Below are positions 6,584 to 13,813 of a stretch of 14,185 nucleotides of DNA, piece by piece. The notes beneath the pieces are model-generated. The model did not search any database. It was not told the DNA's origin and saw nothing but the letters and a program-made list of their open reading frames with translations. Both the position numbers and the translations under genes were made by a program. Numbering within the stretch: the first letter of the stretch is position 1; each line of letters begins with the position of its first letter. The stretch comes from Pseudomonadota bacterium (lineage in GTDB: Bacteria > Pseudomonadota > Alphaproteobacteria > Rhizobiales > Devosiaceae), in contig JAEYXQ010000058.1 in NCBI GenBank assembly GCA_023431205.1, positions 1-14,185 on the forward strand, given 5' to 3'.

Positions 6584-6617
6584 AAGCCATCACCCCGGTG
6601 AGGGCTTGTTTTTTTTA
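6584..6617 (+). terminator. Rho-independent terminator of the amidohydrolase-AbrB operon
   Basis: The stem is CAAGCC (6584-6589) with GGCTTG (6604-6609), continued by TCACC (6591-6595) with GGTGA (6598-6602) around one A/G mismatch. A run of eight T (6610-6617) follows. The T-run overlaps the TAA stop codon of the converging alpha-glucosidase gene (6615-6617), so it works only for rightward transcription. Confidence 0.88.
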
Positions 6618-8255
6618 CCGGTAGCTCACCCGTGCCGCACTCTCGCCGGCCACGGGAATGAAGGCAAAGCCATTGGCCCCGAGCCGCAGCGACCGGCCTG
6701 ACAGGGTGGCGCCACGCGACACCGGTTCGAGCGCAGCGCCGCGCACTCCGGAGACCGATAGCTCGCGTGGTTCGGCTGACAGGTTGAAGGCGCAGAGCAT
6801 CGCCTGCCCACCGTGCTCGCGGCGGAAGGCGAGCACCGGCTCGGCAGTGTTGAAGAAGCGGATGTCGCCGAGGGCGAGTTCGGGCCGCGTTTTGCGCCAG
6901 GCGAGAATTGTGCGGTAGTAGGCAAGCGTCGAGTTCGCGTCGCCCTCCTGCGTCGCCACGTTGAGTGCCGACTGCGCCGGCTTCACCGGCAGCCACGGGG
7001 TGCCGGCGGTGAACCCGTTGGGTGCCTCGCCCTCTTCCCAGGGGATCGGCGTGCGGCAGCCGTCACGACCCTTGTCCTCGGGCCAGAAGCGGATGCCGCG
7101 GGGGTCAGTGAGTTCCTCGAACAACAGGTCGGTCTCGGGCAGGCCGAGTTCCTCGCCCTGATAGAGGCACACCGAGCCGCGCAGGCTCAGCACCAATGCT
7201 GCCGACTGGCGGGCGATGTCCTCGCGCGATCGGCCGTGCGGCGCCCAGCGGGTGACGTGGCGCGGCACGTCGTGGTTGGAGAAGCTCCAGCACGGCCAGC
7301 TGTCCGGACCAACCTTGAAAAAGGTTTCGAGACGACTGCGGAAGTGTCGGGCGGTGAAGTCGTCGCCGAGGAAATCGAAGCCGTAGCACATGTGGAGCGT
7401 GTCGCCGCCCGAAGTGTACTGCGCCATCAGTTGCACTGACTTATGCGAGTCACCGACTTCGCCGACACAGGTGGTGCCGGGGTACTGGTCGAGCAGGGCC
7501 CGGACGCGCTTGAGGAACGCCAGGTTCTCCGGCTGCGACTTGGAGAATTTGTGCTCCTGCATGTCGTATGGGTTCACGGCATAGGGCAGATGCTCGCCGC
7601 GCACCCGGTTGGGTGGATTGGAGCGCAGCCGCTTGTCGTGGAAGTAGTAGTTCACCGTGTCGAGGCGGAAGCCGTCGATGCCACGCTCGAGCCAGAAGCG
7701 CATGACATCGAGCACCGCCTGCTGCACCTCCTCGTTGTGGAAGTTGAGGTCGGGCTGGGAAGCGAGGAAGTTGTGGAGGTAATACTGCCCGCGGGTCGGG
7801 TTCCATTCCCAGGCGCGGCCGCCGAACACGGCCGGCCAGTTGTTGGGAGGGGAGCCGTCGGGCAGCGGGTCCGCCCAGACATACCAGTCGGCCTTGGCAT
7901 TGGTGCGGTTCAGCCGGGATTCCTGGAACCAGGGGTGCTGGTCGGAGGTGTGGCTGACCACCTGATCCATGATCACCTTGAGGCCACGGGCATGCGCCTG
8001 CTCAACCAGCGAGTCGAAATCCTGGAGCGAGCCGAACAAGCGGTCGACCTCGCGGTAGTCGGAGACGTCGTAGCCCATGTCGTCCTGCGGGGACTGGGTG
8101 ATGGGCGAGAGCCAGATGCAGTCGACGCCGAGGCTCTGGATGTAGTCGAGACGGCGGATGATGCCGGCGAGGTCGCCGACCCCGTCGCCATTGGTGTCCT
8201 GAAAGGACCGGGGATAGACCTGATAGATCACCCCACCGCGCCACCACTCGGTCAT
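6615..8255 (-). CDS. Alpha-glucosidase, glycoside hydrolase family 13
   Basis: A 546-residue GH13 enzyme of the AglA/oligo-1,6-glucosidase type, which releases glucose from the non-reducing end of alpha-glucosides. No signal peptide, so it is cytosolic and acts on imported sugars. Visible are the N-terminal VIYQVYPRSF, the calcium-loop DTNGDGVGD at about 20-28, DQVVSHTS (97-104), nucleophile Asp199 in GFRLDTVNYY, acid/base Glu266 in CVGEVGD, and the third acid Asp329 in SNHDVPRH. A C-terminal beta domain follows from about 480. Two ATGs compete: at 8261 AGGAG would sit one base away, while at 8255 it sits 7 bases away, so 8255 is preferred. No sugar transporter or lacI-type regulator lies beside it. 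It converges on the small secreted protein gene. Confidence 0.95.
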   Translation of the reverse strand: MTEWWRGGVIYQVYPRSFQDTNGDGVGDLAGIIRRLDYIQSLGVDCIWLSPITQSPQDDMGYDVSDYREVDRLFGSLQDFDSLVEQAHARGLKVIMDQVVSHTSDQHPWFQESRLNRTNAKADWYVWADPLPDGSPPNNWPAVFGGRAWEWNPTRGQYYLHNFLASQPDLNFHNEEVQQAVLDVMRFWLERGIDGFRLDTVNYYFHDKRLRSNPPNRVRGEHLPYAVNPYDMQEHKFSKSQPENLAFLKRVRALLDQYPGTTCVGEVGDSHKSVQLMAQYTSGGDTLHMCYGFDFLGDDFTARHFRSRLETFFKVGPDSWPCWSFSNHDVPRHVTRWAPHGRSREDIARQSAALVLSLRGSVCLYQGEELGLPETDLLFEELTDPRGIRFWPEDKGRDGCRTPIPWEEGEAPNGFTAGTPWLPVKPAQSALNVATQEGDANSTLAYYRTILAWRKTRPELALGDIRFFNTAEPVLAFRREHGGQAMLCAFNLSAEPRELSVSGVRGAALEPVSRGATLSGRSLRLGANGFAFIPVAGESAARVSYR

Positions 8256-8399
8256 TGCCATTCTCCTGCCGGAACGGGGCGGACCCTACCCGTTCGTGGC
8301 GCGCGAGGAAATCGGGGCCGACGGATTGTGAGGTCTGCGTCCTGTGCGTGTCGAAAGGGCGGCTGGCCGTTCGTCGTAAGTGCAGACAAGGAAGACATC

Positions 8400-8738
8400 A
8401 TGGCACATCTGCTTCGCGCCGCTGACCGGCCGGTCACCAGGAGCCGCACCATCCGCTTCGAGGGCGATGCCTATGGCACCGGCATCTCGTTTTTCTCGGT
8501 CGACAATGATCCGGGACAGGGGCCGGTGCTGCATACACACCCTTACCCCGAGACCTGGATCGTCAAGTCCGGCCGGGCGCTGTTCGTCGCCGGTGATGAA
8601 CAGTTCGAGGCGGGAGCCAACGACATCGCCGTGGTGCCAGCCGGCGTGCCGCACAAGTTCACCAATATCGGTGAAGGCCGGCTGGAACTGGTGTGCATCC
8701 ATGCCGCCGGGACGATGGAACAGACCAACCTTGAATAG
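8400..8738 (+). CDS. Small single-domain cupin protein
   Basis: A 112-residue monocupin. Motif 1 (41-58) reads GPVLHTHPYPETWIVKSG, giving His45, His47 and Glu51. Motif 2 (72-89) reads GANDIAVVPAGVPHKFTN, giving His85. All four metal ligands of the cupin consensus are present, so a metal-binding beta-barrel is expected. The reaction cannot be told; small cupins of this kind include isomerases, dioxygenases and sugar- or ligand-binding proteins. It is cytosolic, with no signal peptide. AAGGAAG lies about 8 bases upstream of the ATG. It is divergent from the alpha-glucosidase across 144 bases, in which I see no convincing promoter or operator, and converges on the dehydrogenase gene with 20 bases between the stops. 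A role near sugar metabolism is only a guess. Confidence 0.87.
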   Translation: MAHLLRAADRPVTRSRTIRFEGDAYGTGISFFSVDNDPGQGPVLHTHPYPETWIVKSGRALFVAGDEQFEAGANDIAVVPAGVPHKFTNIGEGRLELVCIHAAGTMEQTNLE

Positions 8739-8758
8739 TCGGCTCGCCTCGACCGGCG

Positions 8759-9688
8759 CTAGACGACGGCGCTTGGCAGGGGGTCGCCGGCGAACCACGC
8801 TTCGAGGTTCTTGAGGACCAGCGCGCCCATGGCGTCGCGGGTGGTGCGGGTGGCGCTGGCGTAGTGTGGGGTGAGGACGACGTTGTCGAGCCGGCGCAGG
8901 CGCTCGGGCACATGCGGTTCATCGACAAACACATCCAGCCCGGCGCCGCCGAGGCCACCGGTCTCCAGCAGTTCGATCATCGCCTGCTCGTCGATCAGAC
9001 TGCCGCGGGCGACGTTGACCAGGCGCCCGTCGGGGCCCAGCGCCTCGAGCACCCTGCGCGAAACGATGCCCTTGGTGGAGGCACTGCCCGGCGCGACAAT
9101 GACCAGCCAGTCGCTGTCGCGCGCCATCTCCCCAAGGTCATCGTAGTAGATATGCGGCTCGGTGGGCTGGCGGTGGCGGCCGTGATAGACGATGCGCATC
9201 TTCAGTGCCTGGGCACGCGCCGCGATCTCCTTGCCGATGCGGCCGAGACCGAGAATGCCGACGGTCTTGCCGCGCAGTTCGGTCGTGAAGGGATACTGCC
9301 CCGTTTCCCAACGCCCCTCGCGGACAAACCTGTCCGCCTGCGGCACTTGCCGGGACACCGCCATCATCAGCACAATGGCGATCTCGGCGACGGCGTCGTT
9401 CAGGACGTCGGGGGTGTTGGTGACGCGGATATTCCGGGACTTGGCCGCGTCGGTGTCGATGCTGTCATAGCCCACGCCCATGTTGGCGATGATCTCGAGC
9501 TTCGGCAGCCGGTCCATCAGAGCGCCGTCGACATTGCCGCCGGCAATGGCGCGGATGCGCGGCCCGACCTCGGACAGCAAGGCTTCGCGGTCGGCAGCTT
9601 CGTGCAGCTTGTGCACGGTATAGCGCTCCACAAGGCCGGCTTCGCAGGTGTCGAGGAGCTTCTGAGTCTGGAGGAGTTCGATGGTCAT
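8759..9688 (-). CDS. D-2-hydroxyacid dehydrogenase (glyoxylate/hydroxypyruvate reductase type)
   Basis: A 309-residue member of the D-isomer-specific 2-hydroxyacid dehydrogenase family, which interconverts a 2-keto acid (glyoxylate, hydroxypyruvate or similar) and the D-2-hydroxy acid in the cytosol. Visible are NMGVGYDSIDTDAA at 69-82, the Rossmann motif GLGRIG at 147-152, catalytic Arg228 in NVARGS, Glu257 in VDEP, and His275 in TPHYASAT. After the second beta-strand the sequence is HGRHR (169-173), basic and without the Asp of NADH enzymes, so NADPH use is inferred. The ATG at 9688 is chosen because homologous sequence starts there; an extension to 9787 runs into the upstream gene. The ribosome binding site is weak. 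It is 40 bases downstream of the AEC carrier on the same strand, which suggests co-transcription. Confidence 0.92.
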   Translation of the reverse strand: MTIELLQTQKLLDTCEAGLVERYTVHKLHEAADREALLSEVGPRIRAIAGGNVDGALMDRLPKLEIIANMGVGYDSIDTDAAKSRNIRVTNTPDVLNDAVAEIAIVLMMAVSRQVPQADRFVREGRWETGQYPFTTELRGKTVGILGLGRIGKEIAARAQALKMRIVYHGRHRQPTEPHIYYDDLGEMARDSDWLVIVAPGSASTKGIVSRRVLEALGPDGRLVNVARGSLIDEQAMIELLETGGLGGAGLDVFVDEPHVPERLRRLDNVVLTPHYASATRTTRDAMGALVLKNLEAWFAGDPLPSAVV

Positions 9689-9728
9689 GACCCGACCATA
9701 GCGGCGATGACGGCGGAGGCAAGCCGCC

Positions 9729-10664
9729 TCAGCCGCCGAGGATGTACAGCCACACCGAAACCGTGACTGCCGAGGACAGCGTGGCAATCAGGATAGTGTT
9801 GGCGGCGACGTTGACGCCACGATTGTAGTAGGTGGCAAAGACATAGATGTTGACGCCTGGCGGCATGGCGGACAGCAGAATGCCGTAGCGGGCGATTTCG
9901 ATCGGCACGCCGAGCACCGGCACCATCAGCACATAGGCGATCAGGGGGTGGAGGACGAGCTTCAGCACGCTTGCCACCACCGCCTGCTGCCAGCTGTCGG
10001 AGAGCCGGTATTCGTTGAGGGCGCCGCCGATGCCGAACAGGGCGACCGGCACCACCGCCTGCATCATCATCAGGAAGAAGGCTTCTGCCGGCTCGATCAA
10101 TTCAAGGCCGCTGAAATAGCCGATCATCCCCGCGGCAATGCCCCAGATCAGCGGGTTGGAGCCAACCCGTCGGAGGGCGACTATTGCCGTCTTGCCGAGC
10201 GACTGGCCGTCCCGGCGCATGAACTCCATGGTGAGCATCGCCAGCGTCAGCAGGATGGCGCCATGCAGGCCGATGATCGACAGGGTGATCGGCAGCGCCT
10301 CCACGCCATAAGCCCGTTGAATGATGGGCAGGCCGATGAGGACGGTGTTGGTGAACATGGCCGAGAAGCCGGCTGATACGGCCTCGCCGGGCCGGTTGCC
10401 GAACATCTTGGCGGCCAGCACGATGCCGACCAGAAAGCATACGATGGCGCCCAGGTAGTAGGGGCCGATGATCGCGATGTTGAAGGCGTGAACGAGGTCG
10501 CTGTTGACCAGCGAATAGAACAGCAGGCACGGCGTCGCGAAATTGTTGACGAACGCGATGAGGCTGCGGATGCCGTCGGCCGGAAAGGCGCGGAACCTCA
10601 CTGCCAGGTAGCCGAGAGCCATCAGCGCGAAGATCGGCGCGATGACGTTGATGATCGCGAGCAT
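9729..10664 (-). CDS. AEC family transporter (auxin efflux carrier/malonate MdcF type)
   Basis: A 311-residue inner-membrane carrier of the auxin efflux carrier family, which in bacteria moves organic acids such as malate, malonate or lactate. About ten membrane segments fall in two halves of five, separated by a polar stretch around 148-168 (MEFMRRDGQSLGKTA onward). Family marks are NNFATPCLLFYSLV at 40-53, the broken-helix segment FTNTVLIGLPII at 104-115, SNPLIWG at 169-175, LHPLIAY at 238-244, and the second crossover SAMPPGVNIYVFA at 265-277. Length is normal. The 2-hydroxyacid dehydrogenase is the next gene on the same strand, so a 2-keto or 2-hydroxy acid is a reasonable substrate guess. 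A hairpin (10679-10696) lies 15 bases upstream of the start. Confidence 0.92.
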   Translation of the reverse strand: MLAIINVIAPIFALMALGYLAVRFRAFPADGIRSLIAFVNNFATPCLLFYSLVNSDLVHAFNIAIIGPYYLGAIVCFLVGIVLAAKMFGNRPGEAVSAGFSAMFTNTVLIGLPIIQRAYGVEALPITLSIIGLHGAILLTLAMLTMEFMRRDGQSLGKTAIVALRRVGSNPLIWGIAAGMIGYFSGLELIEPAEAFFLMMMQAVVPVALFGIGGALNEYRLSDSWQQAVVASVLKLVLHPLIAYVLMVPVLGVPIEIARYGILLSAMPPGVNIYVFATYYNRGVNVAANTILIATLSSAVTVSVWLYILGG

Positions 10665-10678
10665 GTCGGCGGTTCCAC

Positions 10679-10696
10679 GCAGGAGGTGACTCCTGC
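10679..10696. other. Perfect dyad between the AEC gene and glpD
   Basis: The arms GCAGGAG (10679-10685) and CTCCTGC (10690-10696) are perfect inverted copies around four bases. No T-run adjoins, so it is not a terminator. On the leftward transcript it lies in the 5' leader of the AEC gene, where it would bury an AGGAG. It could be a leader hairpin or a protein site. Confidence 0.35.
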
Positions 10697-10743
10697 CTAC
10701 GCGCGCCGCTCCGGGTGGTCAATCCAGCCTTGTATGGCAGAAT

Positions 10744-10805
10744 AAACGAAAGCCGCTGCTTTTCGTTGTCCGCAGATACGCGTACAACCGAAAGCAATAC
10801 GAAAC
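10744..10805. promoter_or_regulatory. Candidate GlpR-type (DeoR family) operator cluster upstream of glpD
   Basis: Four copies of CGAAA or its complement lie just upstream of glpD. An inverted pair, AACGAAA (10745-10751) and TTTCGTT (10761-10767), is followed by CGAAAG (10789) and CGAAAC (10800), 11 bases apart. DeoR-family repressors such as GlpR commonly bind repeated TTTCG/CGAAA-like motifs. A weak promoter may overlap: TACAAC at 10783-10788, 17 bases after TTTTCG. The assignment is inferred from motif and context. Confidence 0.4.
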
Positions 10806-10815
10806 GGAGAACGCG

Positions 10816-12303
10816 ATGCCGAAGGACAATGTCGATATTCTGGTGATCGGCGGCGGCATCAATGGCGTCAGCGTTGCGCGGGATGCGGTCGGCCGCGGCT
10901 TCACCGTTGCCCTGGCAGAAATGAGCGACCTGGCCTCCGGCACCTCCTCGGCAGCGACCAAGCTGGTGCATGGCGGCCTGCGCTACCTGGAGCACTACGA
11001 GTTCCGGCTGGTTGCCGAAGCGCTGGCGGAGCGGGAGGTGCTCTGGGCCGAAGCCCCGCACATCATCTGGCCGCTGCGTTTCGTGCTGCCCCACCACAAA
11101 GGGCTGAGGCCCGCGATCGTGCTGCGGGCCGGACTGGCGATGTACGACAATCTCGGCGGCCGCAGGTTGCTGCCGGCCACCAAGACGCTCGACCTGACGC
11201 GGCACGAGACCGGCAAGCCGCTCAAGCCGGGCTACCGGCTGGGCTTCGAATATTCAGATTGCTGGGTGGACGATGCGCGGTTCGTCGTGCTCAACGCCCG
11301 CGACGCCGCCGACCGGGGCGCCGAGATCCTGGTGCGCACCAAGGTGATTTCGGCACGGCGCGATACCGGCGGCTGGGTGGCGACACTGGAAGGGCCGGAC
11401 GGGCAGCGGGAGGTTCGTGCGCGGTTGCTGGTCAATGCCGGCGGTCCCTGGGTGGACGAGGTCATCAACGGCGTGGTGCACAACAACGGCAAGCGCAATG
11501 TCCGGCTGGTGCAGGGCAGCCATATCGTTGTCCGCAAGCTCTACGACCACGATCGCTGCTACATCTTCCAGAATGCCGATGGGCGGATCATTTTCGCCAT
11601 CCCCTACCAGGACGATTTCACCCTGATCGGCACCACCGACAGGGACTATCTTGGCGACCCCAAGGACGTGGCGATCACCGAGGAGGAAACCGCCTACCTG
11701 CTCTCCGCTGCGAGCGAGTATTTCTCCAGGCCCGTCACGCAGGACCAGATCGTGTGGAGCTATTCGGGCGTGCGGCCGCTGTTTGACGACGGCGCCAGCG
11801 CCGCACAGGAGGCGACGCGCGACTATGTGCTGAAGGTCGATGGTGACGTCGCGACCGGGGCGATGGTCAACGTATTCGGCGGCAAGCTCACCACCTCGCG
11901 GCGGCTCGCGGAGTCGGTGATGGAGAAGATCGAGGGCGTGCTCGGCCGCCGCGGCCAGCCGTGGACCAAGGGCAGCACCTTGCCGGGCGGCGACTTCGGC
12001 CCGCTCGAGTTCGAACCGCAGGTGCGACGGTTGCAGCTCGGCTATCCGGCACTGCCCCCTACCCTGCTCCGCCGATTGATGCGGCTCTACGGAACCAAGG
12101 CCCGTGCCCTGCTCGGGGAGCGGCGGACGCTGGAGACGCTGGGGGAAAACTTCGGTTCGGACCTATATGCAGCGGAGGTGGACTACCTCGTTGCGAATGA
12201 ATGGGCGAAGACGGCACAAGACATTCTGTGGCGGCGCACCAAGCTGGGCCTGAGAGTCAGTGCCGAGGATGCGGCGCGGCTCGACGCCTATCTTGCGCAG
12301 TAG
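10816..12303 (+). CDS. glpD: Aerobic glycerol-3-phosphate dehydrogenase
   Basis: A membrane-associated FAD enzyme that oxidises sn-glycerol-3-phosphate to dihydroxyacetone phosphate and gives electrons to the quinone pool. It has 495 residues, normal for the bacterial GlpD family. The N-terminal FAD motif is GGGINGVSVARDAVGRG at 12-28. The family signature runs from SGTSSAATKLVHGG (41-54) through RYLEHYEFRLV. Further marks are AIPYQDDFTLIGTTD (261-275), SYSGVRPL (315-322), FGGKLTTSR (354-362), and the C-terminal domain with NEWAKTAQDILWRRTKLGL (461-479). GGAGA lies 6 bases ahead of the ATG. glpK follows after 18 bases, so both are surely one operon. Candidate GlpR sites lie upstream. No glpF or glycerol ABC transporter genes are in the window. 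Confidence 0.97.
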   Translation: MPKDNVDILVIGGGINGVSVARDAVGRGFTVALAEMSDLASGTSSAATKLVHGGLRYLEHYEFRLVAEALAEREVLWAEAPHIIWPLRFVLPHHKGLRPAIVLRAGLAMYDNLGGRRLLPATKTLDLTRHETGKPLKPGYRLGFEYSDCWVDDARFVVLNARDAADRGAEILVRTKVISARRDTGGWVATLEGPDGQREVRARLLVNAGGPWVDEVINGVVHNNGKRNVRLVQGSHIVVRKLYDHDRCYIFQNADGRIIFAIPYQDDFTLIGTTDRDYLGDPKDVAITEEETAYLLSAASEYFSRPVTQDQIVWSYSGVRPLFDDGASAAQEATRDYVLKVDGDVATGAMVNVFGGKLTTSRRLAESVMEKIEGVLGRRGQPWTKGSTLPGGDFGPLEFEPQVRRLQLGYPALPPTLLRRLMRLYGTKARALLGERRTLETLGENFGSDLYAAEVDYLVANEWAKTAQDILWRRTKLGLRVSAEDAARLDAYLAQ

Positions 12304-12321
12304 AGTACCCAGGGAGGAATC

Positions 12322-13809
12322 ATGAGCGGATTTGTGCTGGCGATCGACCAGGGGACCACCTCGTCGCGGGCGATCGTATTCGATGCCGAGCGCAAGATCG
12401 CGGGGGTCGGGCAGCGGGAGTTCACGCAGCACTTTCCGCAGGACGGCTGGGTGGAGCACGACCCGGAGGAGATCTGGGAGAGCGTCGTCTGGTCGGTGAG
12501 GACGGCGCTGACAGCAGCGGGTATCGAGGCAGGGCAGGTTGCGGCGCTCGGAATCACCAACCAGCGCGAGACGACGCTGGTGTGGGAGCGCGCCACCGGC
12601 AAGCCGATCCACAATGCCATTGTCTGGCAGGATCGCCGCACCGCCCGCCGCTGCGCCGACCTCAAGACAGCGGGGCACGAGGCGACGATCACCCGCAAGA
12701 CCGGGTTGCTGCTGGATCCTTATTTTGCCGGGACCAAGCTGGAGTGGTTGCTGAGCAACGTCGACAGTGCGCGGGAGCGGGCGCAGAACGGCGAGTTGGT
12801 GTTCGGCACGATCGACACCTTCCTGATCTGGCGGCTGACGGGCGGCAAGGTCCACGCGACCGATGCCACCAATGCAGCCCGTACGCTGCTGTTCGACATT
12901 GCGGCGAACCAGTGGGATGCCGAGCTGCTGGACCTGTTCGGCGTGCCGGAGCAGATGCTGCCGGAGGTGAAGGACTGCGCGGCCGACTTCGGCACCACCG
13001 ACCCGGCGCTGTTTGGCGCAGCCATCCCGATCCTTGGGGTGGCCGGTGACCAGCATGCGGCCACCATCGGGCAGGCGTGCTTTGAGCCGGGCATGCTGAA
13101 ATCGACCTATGGCACCGGGTGCTTTGCGGTGCTCAACACCGGCACCGACCTTTGCCGCAGCGAAAACCGGTTGCTGACCACGATCGCCTATCGGCTGGAT
13201 GGGGTGACCACCTATGCGCTGGAAGGTTCGATCTTCGTCGCGGGCGCCGCGGTGCAATGGATCCGCGACGGGCTGAAGCTGGTGCAGCATGCCAGCGAAA
13301 CGGGACCGCTCGCCGCCAAAGCCGATCCCGGGCAGCACGTCTACATGGTGCCGGCATTCGTTGGGCTGGGTGCGCCCTGGTGGGACGCCGAAGCGCGCGG
13401 GGCGATCTACGGCCTGACACGCAACACCGGTCCGGCCGAGATTGCGCGGGCAGCACTCGAATCCGTGTCCTACCAGACGCGCGACCTGCTGGAGGCCATG
13501 CGCAAGGACTGGCAGGGTGGCGGCGACACCGTGCTGCGTGTCGACGGTGGCATGGTGGCCTCGGACTGGGCCATGCAGTTTCTGGCGGATATCCTCGATG
13601 CGCCGGTGGACCGGCCGGTGATCCTGGAGACCACCGCGCTCGGCGCCGCCTGGCTTGCCGGCTCGCGCGCCGGAGTGTGGCCGGGCGTGAAGGAGTTCGC
13701 CGCCAGTTGGGCCCGCGATCACCGCTTCGAGCCGCAGATGGACGCGGCGCTTCGCGATACAAAGGTCCGGGGCTGGGACGCAGCCGTGCGGCGGACGCTG
13801 ACGCACTAG
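12322..13809 (+). CDS. glpK: Glycerol kinase
   Basis: A cytosolic FGGY-family kinase that phosphorylates glycerol to sn-glycerol-3-phosphate, the substrate of the enzyme encoded just upstream. It has 495 residues, full length. Visible are the phosphate-binding DQGTTSSRAIVFD at 9-21, glycerol contacts Arg82-Glu83 in NQRETT and Tyr134, the catalytic base Asp243 in AGDQHAA, STYGTGCF at 261-268, and the adenosine-site DGGMVASDWAMQFLADI at 408-424. The Arg used by E. coli GlpK for fructose-1,6-bisphosphate is Ala234 here (GAAIPILG). The E. coli EIIA-Glc docking segment near 472-481 is replaced by PQMDAALRDT. Both allosteric inputs are therefore probably absent. A strong GGGAGG lies 5 bases ahead of the ATG. 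Its stop is only 4 bases from the converging CAP gene. Confidence 0.97.
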   Translation: MSGFVLAIDQGTTSSRAIVFDAERKIAGVGQREFTQHFPQDGWVEHDPEEIWESVVWSVRTALTAAGIEAGQVAALGITNQRETTLVWERATGKPIHNAIVWQDRRTARRCADLKTAGHEATITRKTGLLLDPYFAGTKLEWLLSNVDSARERAQNGELVFGTIDTFLIWRLTGGKVHATDATNAARTLLFDIAANQWDAELLDLFGVPEQMLPEVKDCAADFGTTDPALFGAAIPILGVAGDQHAATIGQACFEPGMLKSTYGTGCFAVLNTGTDLCRSENRLLTTIAYRLDGVTTYALEGSIFVAGAAVQWIRDGLKLVQHASETGPLAAKADPGQHVYMVPAFVGLGAPWWDAEARGAIYGLTRNTGPAEIARAALESVSYQTRDLLEAMRKDWQGGGDTVLRVDGGMVASDWAMQFLADILDAPVDRPVILETTALGAAWLAGSRAGVWPGVKEFAASWARDHRFEPQMDAALRDTKVRGWDAAVRRTLTH

Positions 13810-13813
13810 CGCG

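Noticed and set aside
7443..8399. In-frame upstream extension of the cupin gene
   Set aside because: The added residues are the antisense of the alpha-glucosidase. The cupin domain and ribosome binding site fit the ATG at 8400.
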